Shown here: positions 12,201 through 23,758 of the stretch, in pieces
How positions within the stretch are numbered: the stretch's first letter is position 1
Layout of the letters: each line of letters opens with the position of its first letter
From: Solenopsis invicta
Taxonomy: Eukaryota; Arthropoda; Insecta; Hymenoptera; Formicidae
Direction: 5' to 3'
DNA length: 64,000 bases
Assembly: GCF_016802725.1 (NCBI RefSeq)
Contig: NC_052669.1
Coordinates: 20,365,770 to 20,429,769 of the forward strand
Notes under the pieces: model-generated
The model's database searches: none
Told to the model about the DNA's origin: nothing
The model's input: the letters and a program-made list of their open reading frames with translations, nothing else
Made by a program: the position numbers and the translations under genes

Positions 12201-15200
12201 GGAACATCTTTATGCTGAGGTCGATTCTCCATCCCAAGCCAGATTTGATGGTGCAATGAAGCAGGCCATACTTCTTGTGCAACTACAAATAAAACATTAA
12301 AAGTACTTTTATTATATTTATCCTTTTTCTTCATTATTGTTTTCCACAGTGTATAATTTTCTGTAGATTGTAGTTACAGCAAAATTCAGCTCAGAATAGT
12401 TTTAAGTATTACTCATTATTATTCAGTCGTAATAATCACAGTTAGAAATTATTTTTTTAAAGTATTACTACTGTACTGTATCGTACTGTTATTTAATGTT
12501 TTATTACTTTTTTAATGCATTTTGTTCAAATATTAATAAAAAAATTTAATTTGAAATACTTAAAATATAAATAAAAAATGCTCTTTATTAAATTTATAAA
12601 TATAACAAAATTAATACCTTTTTTGCAATCTTATGTTTAAAAATTTTATGAAAATTTACAACTCAAAATTTGTCAAGATATATGGATCTAATTGGTGTAG
12701 ATTTCAAAACTTACGATAATCTTAAATATAATTATAAAGATGACAAATATTAATCAAAGATTGAAGATTGAATATTTGGAATTATATAAAAAAGGTTTAA
12801 AAATAACATAAAAAGTAACGCAATGTTAAATGTTGCAATTCGATAAAAGCAATGTTAAATTCGTTAGTTACTGAAAAAATGGGACGTCACTGTCAGTTAT
12901 AAAAATAAAGCCATTTCTGAAAAAGTAAAAAAATTGTAAGGCTAGCAGCATTATAAGTAATTTTTTTTATAATTTTAATTTTTTCATAATAGTAAGAACA
13001 AATACAAATGTGATATTTGTTTTAGTATGTATATAAGCCTGTATTATTCAAATTAAGATTGCAAAATAAGTACAAAATATTCAAACTTGCGTATTCTAAT
13101 AATTCAAAAACAGAAAAATTAATAAACGTACTTTGACTATAAGTTCTTAGCTGATTTGCGGTACACATACGTAGAGGTGGGTGGTCAGGAGCTGAATCAA
13201 AATGACAAAAGAATGAATTCCGCATGTGATCAAGATGTGACCTGGTTACAAAAATTCTCTGAAAAAGAAAATACATTGAATGTATATTGAGACAATGTTT
13301 AATTATCAGGTCTTGTACAACGCTAAATTTATACCTGATAAATACGCTCTCTCCATTGTCCTGTACAAAATTTATCAATTCTATCCATTAATTTTTTCAT
13401 ATCATCTCTAGCATAGTCTCGAAGAATGTAACCTATAATAAAATAAAAAATAAAATTATCAGTAATAATGTTTATAGCAACAACTCTTGAGGAATAATGT
13501 ATCTCGCGTACCAGCTTGGCAACATCGATATGCCGCCTCTATGACCCATATGTTAAAATGATTTTTAAATCCTTCAGCCTCCAATTGTATGCGAATACGG
13601 CTTTCCAACGGCGCCACATGTAACGCGGTCAATAATAAAGGTGAGCACAGTCTTCCTGCTTCATTCCAACTGCCCTGCTCGCGTTTCGTTTTGCGCAATA
13701 GCAAGCATGCCAAATGGAAGTGCAACTGACCCCACATGTGCATAAGCAGATGCTCCGTGAAGCTGTGTTGCTTAGAAAACTTTTTAGACTTAAACTCGTT
13801 CAAATTTTGGTCAAAACTGAAACATAATAGCCGCGTTTTATGAATATATTATAAAAATAAATGCATTTAACACATTTATTTGCACCAGTTAAGATTTAAT
13901 TAAAAATTTAATACAATTTGTATTCTAATAGTTTGCACATTTCTAATAGATATTATACACAAAGACTTTCTGCTTTATTACCATTCCACAAACTATCAAA
14001 TTAAAAAATACAGTTTAAATTATAGAAATATATTATTCAACGTATTAACTTACTTAAATATTGCCTGAGCTGCCTCTGGAATGCTTTTTTTCATCTCGCT
14101 ACTTTGCTCCTTGAGACACAGTCCCGCATTTTTATCCAATACAGAAATATAATAAAACCAAAAGGACCAATCATTGGATTTAGTCTCTTTGTACTTTGTT
14201 AGTAACTCGTACAGTAGCTGATACCACGCAATACTGTCCCTGTGAGGAATAGTAGCTTCTACACTTATGGCATGTTCATAAGCTTTATCCAATTTGCATT
14301 CGGACATGTAATAATTTAGCAATTTGATGCGAAGTTGCACATCAGTCGGTCTCGCAGCCAATTCAGCTAAAAAATTTTACATGTTAATTCTGGCGTTTCC
14401 TAATTACTCTATCATTAAAATGATGATTACTTACATGCAATAAGCGCCTCAAGATCCTCGCTGTTGTTGTGAGGTTTATCTATAGTCAACAACTTTTCCT
14501 TTAATTGAAAAATTACTGGGTGATGTGGAAACAGTTTATCAGCTCTGTCTACCCAATATTTGAGTTTACTCACATCCATGGCTATGTCTATGTCAACCAG
14601 TAATTCACATACTAGAAAAAAAGACAAAAGAAAATTTGAATATGTTACAATCAATATCAGTAAAAGTTTTGAAAAAATCCAAGAGCTTTTTACCTTTCAA
14701 AACCAAATCATCCTGCCTTGCTTCAAGTTCAAGGGAAGTTTTGTACTCATTAAAAGCTGCTTCCTTCTGATTGAGGGCTTCATATGCTTGACCCAACAAC
14801 TTATGCGCACTGGCAGAATTATCTCGTACTTCTAAGTAATTAAATACATATCTTTTCGCGGTTTCATAATCACCTACTTGATAATACAGTTTGGCAACAT
14901 TGTAACAACGAAGGTTTTTCTGTAAAAAAAGAATCAGATAACAAGAGAAGTTTTAGATTTCACAATCCAAATCCAAGTATAAAATAAAAACTCAAGATAT
15001 CTGATAGGTAACATTCAGTTTATTATATTATAAAAAAATTATAATCAAAAGTATTAATATTAATCAAATAAATGCTTTATTAACCTGTAATAAAGTTTAT
15101 AACTTTTTGACGTTTTATTTTTTTTACAAGTAAATATAAATCAAAATATGTTTCAAACATAAAATAATTTGTAGATACTAGAAATTAAGAAAATATATTT

Positions 15201-16291
15201 TGAAAAATATTATGTTATGTAATCAAAAGTATAAATATTAAATTAAATAAATTAAATGCTTTATTAAATTGTAATAAAGTTTATAATTTCTTTTACATGT
15301 TATATTTTTTTATAAGTAAATATAAACCACCCAATAGCCTCAACCTCCAAGTTATCATTTATCTTATATAATAAGGAATTTTTCAAAATAAACCAAAACA
15401 GGCTTCAAACATAAAACAATTTTTAGACAGAATTGAAATGCTTTGAACATAAAATGATTTTTGAACACTAGAAATTAAGAAATTATATTTTATATTTTGA
15501 AAAATATTGTTACATAATGCATATAATAATAGCATTTATAAGTTAGTCTTAATTAATTGTAACAATTCTTTATATTCTTAAGCTTGTATCAAATTGTAAT
15601 AATTTTTTAAATTCTCAAGCTTTCTTCTTTATATTCTTACTTTTAATAATAAAAATGAAAAAAACGCTTTAAATAACATCCATTTATTACATTTTGAATA
15701 GAACATGTTGAAATTTTAAATAACAATTTTTTTCCATTGAAATGAAAATCCAACTAAAAAAAAAAGTTAAGTAAACAACGCAAGGACAAGTGTGTGACCG
15801 ACGACCGCGTCAGGTAAACACAACCGCGTAACGGCTATCGTCGGCTCAATTGAACCAGAAATCCGGATTTTCTTCAACGAGAGGTAGACGGACCTACGCC
15901 GGAATGATCGATCAACCGACTCGGCATCAATAAGACGAAGACGGTGTTTCCCGCGAAAATTCGCCATCGTCGATACGTCGCGTTCGCGTACGACTCTCGT
16001 CTGACGACAAGATGACTCAAGGTTTCTATCCGGCATATCGCGGGTAGCCGAACGATCGTCGTCCGCACGCTGGAGTTGGCTGAAGTGTTGATGTCGCTTG
16101 ATATCGCACGCGGTCGCGAGTGGAAACGGCAGGCGGGAGGACTCGTCCGACCGTTACCCGCGAATGTCGGAAGAAGAGCGAGAGAGATGGAACGTCGCCG
16201 TGCGCACAGGTAACCTCACCTCGTTTTCGTTCCGCAGTTGGCAGAAGAGCTTCTGCACGTGGCGGTCCACGTCCTTTCTCGAACGAAACAT
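3218..16291 (-). CDS. Nup358: Nup358/RanBP2, nuclear pore Ran-binding nucleoporin
   Basis: This giant nucleoporin of the cytoplasmic pore filaments binds Ran-GTP and importins, and is a SUMO E3 ligase in vertebrates. I read 13 coding exons on the minus strand: 16291-16220, 14919-14694, 14611-14435, 14366-14054, 13816-13512, 13432-13335, 13258-13132, 12282-6073, 5910-5686, 5449-5093, 4514-4183, 3748-3623 and 3271-3218. Their 8622 nt are in frame and give 2873 residues. Order: TPR-like helical N-terminus (residues 1 to about 750), glutamine tract and coiled coil (+10.83-10.95 kb), a full Ran-binding domain near residue 1240 with WKERGVGD, a degenerate Ran-binding-like domain, two RanBP2-type zinc fingers (GSWVCNSC, GSWTCPTC, near 1720 and 1760), a second full domain near 1920, Thr-rich FG repeats (about 2170-2500), a third full domain near 2560-2700, and a degenerate C-terminal one split over exons 11-12. 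The vertebrate cyclophilin domain is absent. The start ATG in MFRSRKDVDRHVQ fits the family's N-terminus. Confidence 0.93.
5082..5093 (-). other. Nup358 exon 10 donor with nearby in-frame stop
   Basis: Exon 10 ends GAA G|GTAGTGG at 5093. Unspliced, the frame adds G-S-G and stops at TAA 5084-5082, giving a protein that ends right after the third full Ran-binding domain. The spliced form joins G|GT at 4514 in frame. The downstream exons encode a recognisable, if degenerate, Ran-binding fold, which supports splicing as the main route. Confidence 0.5.
9498..9527 (-). repeat. 15-bp in-frame tandem duplication in Nup358
   Basis: A 15-bp unit, CTTGAACGCCATCGC on the plus strand, is repeated exactly. 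It adds five residues (A-M-A-F-K twice) to the C-terminal helix of the first Ran-binding domain. The two copies are identical at the nucleotide level, which suggests a recent slip or an assembly duplication. Confidence 0.85.
15044..15520. repeat. Copies of a dispersed AT-rich repeat in Nup358 intron 1
   Basis: Segments near 15044-15150 and 15230-15330 share a long common pattern (ATCAAAAGTATAAATATTAA, AATGCTTTATTAA, TGTAATAAAGTTTATAA). A third part at about 15345-15520 carries CTAGAAATTAAGAAA and TTCAAACATAAAA motifs. The same family occurs in the opposite orientation at 16740-16975 and, shorter, near 29200-29260. The copies are diverged and show no coding capacity. Confidence 0.65.
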
Positions 16292-16739
16292 GCTGCCGGC
16301 TGGACAGGATCGACCAGCCCGCGTCGTCGCTTACGTCGCAACACTTGATCAGCACCAGGTCCTCGTTACTCACGCACCTCACAGCGGCTCATCACGCAAA
16401 TCCGCTCGCTACAACGTACGTATCTCTTTCAAACGGCACCGTCGAATCCAACGCCGCCAATCGCGGCGATCGTTAACGCGAACTTCCCCCAGGGCGCGGC
16501 CCAGGGCTGGCAACATGCGGAGGAATCCGTTGTCTCGTGTGCCCGGAGAGTTACTGGAGACGGACCAATCAGCGCGTGACATTTTCCTGATGAGAATTTT
16601 TTTCTTTATTTTTTATTATATAATTTTTAAAAATTTCTGTATAATTTATTTAAGAAATTACTTGTTAATCGAAGTTATTTTAAAGTATAAATTTTCTTTT
16701 ATTTCAAATGTTTATAAATTATTTTATGTTTGAAACATG

Positions 16740-16975
16740 TTTTCATTTATGTATAAAATAAAAACATCAAAAAAGATCTGATATGAGATTTGTTATAAAT
16801 TAATAAAGTATTTAATTTATTTGATTAATATTAATTTGATTAACATAATTAATATTTTTCCAAATATTAATTTCTTTTCATTTCTAGTGTCTAAAAATTC
16901 TTTTATGTTTGAAATATGTTTTGATTTATTTTAAAAAATTCTTTACTATATAGGATAAATCATAACTTACGTATG
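16740..16975. repeat. Inverted copy of the Nup358 intron-1 repeat
   Basis: Read in reverse complement this segment matches 15340-15520: AAGTTATGATTTATCCTATA, then AAATAAATCAAAACATATTT, TTCAAACATAAAAGAATTTT and CACTAGAAATGAAAAGAAAT. It lies between the Nup358 promoter and aveugle, so the two copies bracket Nup358 exon 1 in opposite orientation. Confidence 0.6.
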
Positions 16976-17045
16976 TATATACATACATAATAATACATAT
17001 TATTTGAATTTCCCACCAAACCAAGAATATACCATCTTGAATTAG

Positions 17046-17204
17046 CCAATTGGAGGGGAGGATCCCAGATGCGCACAGATCCGATCGGACACCACCAATC
17101 ACGTAATCTAATCTAACCCAACCAACGGAAATACTCTAGGCATCGGCCGCTATAATTGGTGGTGTCCAATTGGGCCTGTGCGCATCTGGGACCCTCCCAA
17201 TTGG
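17046..17204. repeat. Imperfect inverted repeat at the aveugle promoter
   Basis: The left arm 17046-17099 (CCAATTGGAGG ... GATCCCAGATGCGCACAG ... GGACACCACCAAT) pairs with the right arm 17154-17204 (ATTGGTGGTGTCC ... CTGTGCGCATCTGGGA ... CCAATTGG). The arms are about 52 bp and the spacer about 54 bp. It could be a small MITE or a regulatory palindrome just upstream of the likely transcription start. Confidence 0.75.
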
Positions 17205-17520
17205 AGATGTAGCAATCAAATACTGTCCGAAGAGTCGCATGTCGCACAGTGCAGCCAGTGCAGCACAGTGTGCCAAGTATGCTGCGGAGTTTGTTTTGTT
17301 GAATATTCTTGTATTTCCTCTCTGCCTCGACGACGTCGACGGGAGTGATTGGGAGTGATAATCGCGAATTTACACCATTTACACATCGTGTAGCCGCGAC
17401 GTCCGGTTAATTATGACGTTTGTGTCATTTGTTAATCCATAATTTTAATACATTTTGGCTAATTTTGGCTTTCGCGTGCCGCTGCCGGAGAGTCGGAGAT
17501 CTACGGAAATCAGGAATACG

Positions 17521-19010
17521 ATGGTAGAGGAAACCACTAATCCCGCCACTGTTAATCCCACCAGAACGAAAGTAAGAACGCTGAAGTTGCGCTTAGACAG
17601 AATCTTAAGTTCCTTTCCTCACAATACAAATTGTTGCACTTTTTAGAGCAAGACAACTCGACCACGTCCAGTGTATCTGTGGAACGTGCTCGACGTGCAG
17701 AAGTGGCTGAAACGTCACTGCAACGACTATTATCAACTGTATTACGAGAAGTTCCTGCATGTAAGTGTTTCTTGCTTTTCTATTACATACATATTTCCAA
17801 ATTCCACTTCTGACCCTGCCTGTTGTGACCACGACGAATCGTGGGATTAATTCCATACAGAGCATCAATAATTGTACAGTAAAATTTTTCTTATGACTGT
17901 TCTATTTAATGTAAACATATCAAGTAGTAAAGTATTATAAGTACAGTTGTATATTTATTTCTGTCAATGTAAATTAACTTTAATCTCAATGTTTCTTATT
18001 CTTAAAATAAGAGAAAGATATAAAAAAAATTAAACTAAGATTAAAACTAATCTGCTGGCCTATTTTATAACTCTTAATAATAGTTACACTGTACAACTGT
18101 TTTGTCATGTGTGTAACAATACCATAACAAAACTGAACTGTTATTAAGAGTTATAGAATAGGTCTATTGCAGTCTATTGCATTGGTAAGAATGACAACTG
18201 CACCAATAACATTTTACAATCACTTATGGCTTGTGTAGCCATATTCTATTATTTTCTACTGTCAGTACTGCAAACCTATATTATACTAATATTAATCTTG
18301 GATTTTTAGTATTGGCAGTGAATACTGGAACACAGCTTATATTTACCAAGATATTTCTTCAAATTTTGTAAAAAGTTTCCTGAAAATTCCTGGATTTTTC
18401 AGGAATTGTATTAAAAATTGTAAAGATTAAAAAATTTTTTACTACAGCTTTGGAATAAATTTATTACATTTTTTTCTAATTTTTTAGTATTTTTTAAATA
18501 ATTAACCTGTTTACGTTGTTGTAAAATAATTTTTAACAAGAATATGTATGTAATAAAGAATGATTTTTGTTACATACATATTCTTGTTAAAAATTATTTT
18601 ACAACAACGTAAACAGGTTAATTATTTAAAAAATACTAAAAAATTAGAAAAAAATGTAATAAATTTATTCCAAAGCTGTAGTAAAAAATTTTTTAATCTT
18701 TACAATTTTTAATACAATTCCTGAAAAATCCAGGAATTTTCAGGAAACTTTTTACAAAATTTGAAGAAATATCTTGGTAAATATAAACTGTGTTCCAGTA
18801 TTCACTGCCACTTTGTTGTCTTTTCAGCACGACATTACAGGAAAGACATTGCTACGAATAAATGAGAATAGCTTGAGGCGAATTGGTATCGATAATGATC
18901 AACACAGAGTGGACATATGGAGGGAGATAATGAAACTGCATCTGAAAACAGACATGTTAGAGCTTAAGGATATTGAGCGACGAAATAATATGAATATGAA
19001 CCTTGACTGA
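17521..19010 (+). CDS. ave: Aveugle, SAM-domain adaptor of Ras/MAPK signalling
   Basis: Aveugle (hyphen) is a small SAM-domain protein that, in Drosophila, binds the SAM domain of CNK and helps activate Raf downstream of Ras. Three exons join in frame: 17521-17571, 17647-17760 and 18828-19010, for 115 residues. The first exon gives MVEETTNPATVNP. Exon 2 gives TTRPRPVYLWNVLDVQKWLK, a proline-bounded entry into the SAM domain. Exon 3 gives HDITGKTLLRI and RIGIDNDQHRVDIWREI, the SAM core, with a C-terminal LKTDMLELKDIERR. Length and motif order match the fly protein of about 106 residues. The 1067-bp intron 2 contains a 498-bp near-perfect palindrome ending 17 bp before the acceptor. The ZAD zinc-finger gene starts 240 bp downstream. 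Confidence 0.93.
18313..18810. repeat. 498-bp near-perfect palindrome in ave intron 2
   Basis: The left arm 18313-18553 and right arm 18570-18810 (241 bp each) are reverse complements. Comparing them base by base I found one mismatch (C at 18336 against A at 18787). The loop is 16 nt and is itself partly complementary. The arms begin TGGCAGTGAATACTGG and end CCAGTATTCACTGCCA. I see no clear target-site duplication and no coding capacity. A young fold-back element, a templated inverted duplication or an assembly fold-back artefact are all possible. Confidence 0.93.
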
Positions 19011-19062
19011 ATTTTAATATTACATAGCTGTATGCTTTTTAATATATATTATTTATGGTGTG

Positions 19063-19066
<4 letters not shown>

Positions 19067-19102
<36 letters not shown>
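19067..19102. repeat. (TA)n microsatellite
   Basis: A run of about 18 TA dinucleotides lies in the 240-bp spacer between the aveugle stop codon and the zinc-finger gene start. Confidence 0.9.
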
Positions 19103-19103
<1 letters not shown>

Positions 19104-19249
19104 TGTATAATTATATTTATTTGTTACATAATATTTTAGAATTAGAACACATTTAATTTATAAGAAACAGTCTATTGTTTTTATTTTCTAATACAATATG
19201 TATTTATTTTGTTAATATAGACTTTGTTGGCCAATTCTAAAGAGACATA

Positions 19250-22200
19250 ATGAATACAAAAATAATTAAGGTTGCACTTATTTCTAATGATAAGTTCGAA
19301 ATATGTCGTTTGTGCGGAAAAAAGTCTTTGAATTGTATTTCAATATTCGAGGACAGAAATAACTATATTCTCGAAAAAATCAGTAGATGTCTGCCAATTA
19401 TTGTAAGAAGTTGCACTTGATATTTTACACATTTTAGATATTCGTACTAATGCAAATTAATTTTAAACTTGATTTAACTTCTATTTTTCTATATTTAAAC
19501 TTGATTTAACTTTTAAAAATTAAAAAAAAGGATAGTTAAATCAAGATTGAAGTTACTTTACATTTATCCAAACTGACTTTGAACTTTTAAACTTGGATAT
19601 TAATAACATTATAGTAATGTTATCTTCTTTGTGTTTCCTAGGTTTTTCCAAATGATAATTTACCCTCCAGCGTGTGCAGGCGTTGCCTGAATTATTTAAA
19701 TATTAGTTGCAAATTGATTCTTACTGCAATAGAGGTGGACAAACGACTACGTATGCAATTAGATCTAAAGCAGAAAGTCTCTGCTAACTGCAAAAATAAA
19801 GGTAGTGTCTCTACGAATAAAGATACTGTCTTTACAAATAAAGATACTTACTTTACAAATAAAGAAGTTACGGCATCTTGTGACGGACCTGTAATATCTG
19901 CCATAGCTGGCTCAGTTGGATGTGATTTGTGTGACTTGCATTTTCAAAATATAGATATAGTTGACACGAACCAGATTCGTTTTTTTAAGTGGAAATGCAG
20001 CCTGTGTGATAGCAGCTTTGACAAATCTAGTGAGCTGATAGCTCACAAGTCATCAAAGCATAATGGTAACATTATGGTATGCAATAAATGTCGATGCACA
20101 TACGGTCAAAATGTAAATACAGATGAGATGAATAATAAACAAAATACCAAACGAAAAATTATCAATGAGAAAGTTCAGAATAATCAGATTAATGCGCAAG
20201 AAATTATGAATAAGACGAATAATAAACAGAAAATTACTAATAAAAATGTTCAGAATGATAAACAGGAAATTACAAGTGAAAAGAACATCCAGAATAATCA
20301 GCAAACGGAGCAGGAGACTATTGACAAAAATAATTACGAAAGAATCGTTTCAAAAAATGACGAAATTGGAGCATTTATCAACTTGACAATGGATGAAAAT
20401 GATATTGCAATAAAAGATAAAAATGTAGATTTTGATAAAATGCATGTCTCAATAGAAGAAACTGATGACAGCTTTGATTTAGATAAAATCATGGACAATG
20501 ATGACACTTCTGATTCAGAAACAGATAGAATCGTAGAGCAATATAAGAGAATTTTTGAACGGATCAAAACTACTCAAAATGAGCAACTGAAACGATTCTT
20601 TTGCGACACTTGCAAGATCTTTTTTGAGAGCGAGCGACATTTCAATGCTCATAACAGGATACACGAGGAAAAAGTTGTTACTTGTACCAAATGCTCCACA
20701 AAATGCTCGTCTGTGCATGATCTGTTTCTTCATAAACGTGAAAAGCACAATATGTATAAAAATTCATGTGTAAAGTACGCGTGCAGTAAATGTGGAAAAT
20801 TCTTTACGCACAGCTGGACTTGGGAATCTCACAAGGAAGATCAGTGCTTCAAAACGAAAAAGAAGTTTTGCAAATATTGTAACGTGGTATTCCCGACACA
20901 ACTCAAACTGACACGCCACTTAAGGGTAACTTTATTAAAAATTATATAATAAAGATATGCATTACATTTGTTCTCTTTAGCTGAACTTTGTACAGTTTAT
21001 CTTTTTTTTCTCTTCGGGAACGGAAAAAGAAAAAAAAAGTGTGTAAAAATGTAACTTACAAAAAAAACAGACTTATTTTGTATCCTTACATATACTTTTA
21101 GAGTCACAAATGGGAGATGCTCAATGATCCGGATGTGACTGTATACAAATGCGTTTCCTGTCCCAAAGAATTTATCGACAAAGAATTTTACGAAAAGCAT
21201 AGAAATGTACGTGTACATTGTCCACTAAACACTTAAAGAAACTTATCAATTGTTATAAGTTTCGTAAATTGCTTGCAGGTACATGATCCGGAATGTTGGA
21301 ATAAATACCGGTGTGCCACATGCAAGAAACCGTTTAGGGATGGGATTCGATTACACGAACATCACATGGCAGTTCATCAGAACATTAAGCCTTATCAATG
21401 CCATGTCTGCGGACGTTTTTTTCTGCGCTCGCAAAGTTTGGTGAGTCTGCTCTGAAGGCTTGTCGAAAAACACTTAATATACTGCCCTGTTGCAAAAAAA
21501 TGATACAAATAAAAATATAAAATATAAAATTGTTTGGGAGAAAAAAAAGGAAATTGTGCATTTAAAAATTAAATTATTTAGTCATAATATAATACAGATT
21601 AAATACCGTGATTTGTATACAATAAATTAAATAGAAGATTAGCCAAAATATATGAAATATATTATTTTAGCGCCAAGATCCTGCTAACCGTTTGGTTTGT
21701 CTTCTATTTAATTATTTAGTATTAAATATAAGTTAACTTATAACTTGTTAGAGCTAATTATAAGTCGCTTGTTTTCAATTTTCTAGAAGTAACATAAAAG
21801 TAATGTAAATATTAATTTTGTTATAGTGTTATGTTAAACTCATCAAAACTATCCCTATTTTAATTTCTTGTTTAATTTTATTTTGATTGTTTTCAGTCTA
21901 TTCATTTTTACACAGGAAAGTGAATTCAACTTGCATCACTTTCCTGCTTGAAGGCCGATATATTTAGAATCCGTATATAATACAAAATTCAAGAAATTTT
22001 GACTTGTGTCACTTTTTGTGTCACAAATGCATTATCTGATCAAATGCTTTTCAAAAGGAATTTTTAACACTTTATTATAACACATTATTATAACTTTCAG
22101 AAAATACATAGTAGAATTCATTCTGGGCACAATTGCAATCGTTGTAACAAAGTTTTTGAAAAAAGAGTGGATTTAACGAAGCATCTGCAAGAAACCCACG

Positions 22201-23285
22201 GTTTGAAGCTGCCTAGTAAACCCAACTTGAATAAAGATTACATCTGTAGATACTGTGGCAAAAAGCTTAGATCGTATATATCGTTGACAGATCACGAAAG
22301 AATTCACACCGGAGAAAAGCCATACAACTGTTCGAAATGTGAACGGTCCTTCCGGTAAGGTGGCATTTGCTTTAATCATGTGAATTTGTTTTATTGTCTA
22401 CTTTTACGATTTATACACGAAGAGAATTTTCTTTTAGAATTTATCCTCAAAATTATATTGTGAGATGTAGTACTTAAAGAATTATAACTTTGAAGATCTT
22501 TATTATATATATATATATATGTACATATACATATAGTATAAAATAAAAAATTTATTTAATTTTAGTAAAATTATATATATATATATAATTTTATTAAAAT
22601 TAAATAAATTTTTTATTTGTATTTTTATTTTAATTAAATTAAATTCCGTTTAGGAGTTATACTGCTAGATGGACTCATCTACAGCATCATTTGAAAAGCA
22701 TGTTTGTGTGCGAACATTGTGGAAAATCCTATAGGTAAGATTAAAATAAAATTCTTTAAAGTTATAATAAAATTTTTTAAGTATTCATGTCGCACGATTA
22801 TTGCGATTTTAAAGATAAATTCTAAAAGAAAATTCTGTGTACATTTTTTTATTTGTATTATTTATTTTAATTTAATTAAATTCCGTTTAGGAGTTACACT
22901 GCTAGATGGGCTCATCTCCAACATCACCTGAAGGGAATGTTCGTGTGCGATCATTGTGGAAAATCCTATAGGTAAAATTATTAGCACTATTTTAAGAATG
23001 TGTGCATAAAGCAATATGTGATGTTTTTGTTATGTTAACAGTTACAAGCGAAGTTTAGCTCTGCATACTTTAACTCATTTGCCGATGGAGGATCGCAAGT
23101 ATGAATGTAATATATGTAAGAAAAGATTTATGAGGAACGCTCATCTGATTATTCACCAACGTATTCATTCCGGAATACGACCCTATAAATGCGATGTGTG
23201 TTTGGTAAGTTTCACACAAAAGGGCGACATGGTACGACATCGAATGCGACACTTTAACAAAGACAAACCTGTAAAAAAAAGATAA
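19250..23285 (+). CDS. ZAD-domain C2H2 zinc-finger transcription factor
   Basis: This is a probable DNA-binding nuclear regulator of the insect ZAD class; I cannot name the orthologue. Eight exons join in frame: 19250-19402, 19642-20925, 21102-21206, 21279-21440, 22101-22354, 22654-22734, 22891-22971 and 23042-23285, giving 787 residues. The N-terminal ZAD has its zinc cysteines in CRLC (residues 19-22, exon 1) and CRRC (63-66, exon 2). ZAD domains usually mediate dimerisation. A long Asn/Lys/Gln-rich, then acidic linker follows. About 15 C2H2 fingers run from mid exon 2 to the C-terminus, with a TGEKPY-type linker at HTGEKPYNC. Exons 6 and 7 are tandem copies. The frame ends KKR-TAA. Poly(A) hexamers lie at 23344 and 23403. 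The ATG at 19250 is chosen because the ZAD starts 18 residues later. Confidence 0.9.
22541..22618. repeat. 78-bp AT-rich palindrome in zinc-finger gene intron 5
   Basis: Arms of about 38 bp (AAATAAAAAATTTATTTAAT ... and its reverse complement) meet at a TATATA centre near 22580, with about one mismatch. It lies just upstream of the duplicated exon 6. Confidence 0.8.
22654..22734 (+). other. Zinc-finger exon 6, first of a tandem pair
   Basis: This 81-bp exon is preceded by TTCCGTTTAG, ends at AG|GTAAGA, and has phase 2 at both ends. It encodes the end of one C2H2 finger and the start of the next (SYTARWTHLQHHLKSMFVCE). Exon 7 (22891-22971) is a copy with 11 nucleotide differences and three residue changes. 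Using both exons adds one full finger; using either alone also keeps the frame. Confidence 0.88.
22891..22971 (+). other. Zinc-finger exon 7, second of a tandem pair
   Basis: This 81-bp exon has the same boundaries and phases as exon 6 and encodes SYTARWAHLQHHLKGMFVCD. The preceding intron tail (TTTATTTTAATT...TTCCGTTTAG) is also a copy of the one before exon 6, so the duplicated unit is about 237 bp and includes the splice acceptor. Confidence 0.88.
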
Positions 23286-23758
23286 AAAGGTTGAGACGTA
23301 GATTTAAGAAATGACAAAACTAACGTCTTTTGTTAATTTAAGTAATAAATGATAATATGTTGTTATACTATATCCAACAATATGTATGTACTGTAAGTAC
23401 AAAATAAAAATATTTGGTTTTGTAACATATTTTGTCACAGAGGTACTTTCTTTATGTTTAGGAGCAGTCCATCTTACAATTACATTTTATAATTAACAAA
23501 ATAATTTAAAGACAATGCTCTAAAGTCTTTGTCTTTAGTAATAATTGTTTCTGGAACCTTTGAAATTATAGAGACAAAAATATTAATTTTATACACATAA
23601 GTGTATACCGCATCATGTAATAATAAATATTTTTAAATTATATGTAAATCAGTCTACTAATGCTGTTAAGTTTTTAAAATTTGCCTTGAAGTTACAAATT
23701 AATCATTCTACTAATGTTCTTGTTAACACTAAAACTGCCAATGCTATCTTAGGCCAGA

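Larger units (their letters stand above)
16292..17520. promoter_or_regulatory. Divergent Nup358/aveugle intergenic region
   Basis: The Nup358 start codon (16291, minus) and the aveugle start codon (17521, plus) face away from each other across 1.23 kb. The Nup358-proximal part, roughly 16292-16580, is CpG-rich. Then follow an inverted copy of the intron-1 repeat (about 16740-16975) and an imperfect inverted repeat (17046-17204). The aveugle 5' UTR probably begins soon after 17204. No TATA box stands out. Confidence 0.55.

Noticed and set aside
16098..16733. 211-codon plus-strand frame over the Nup358 first exon
   Set aside because: Overlaps the well-supported exon 1 antisense and continues into AT-rich repeat; no family resemblance.
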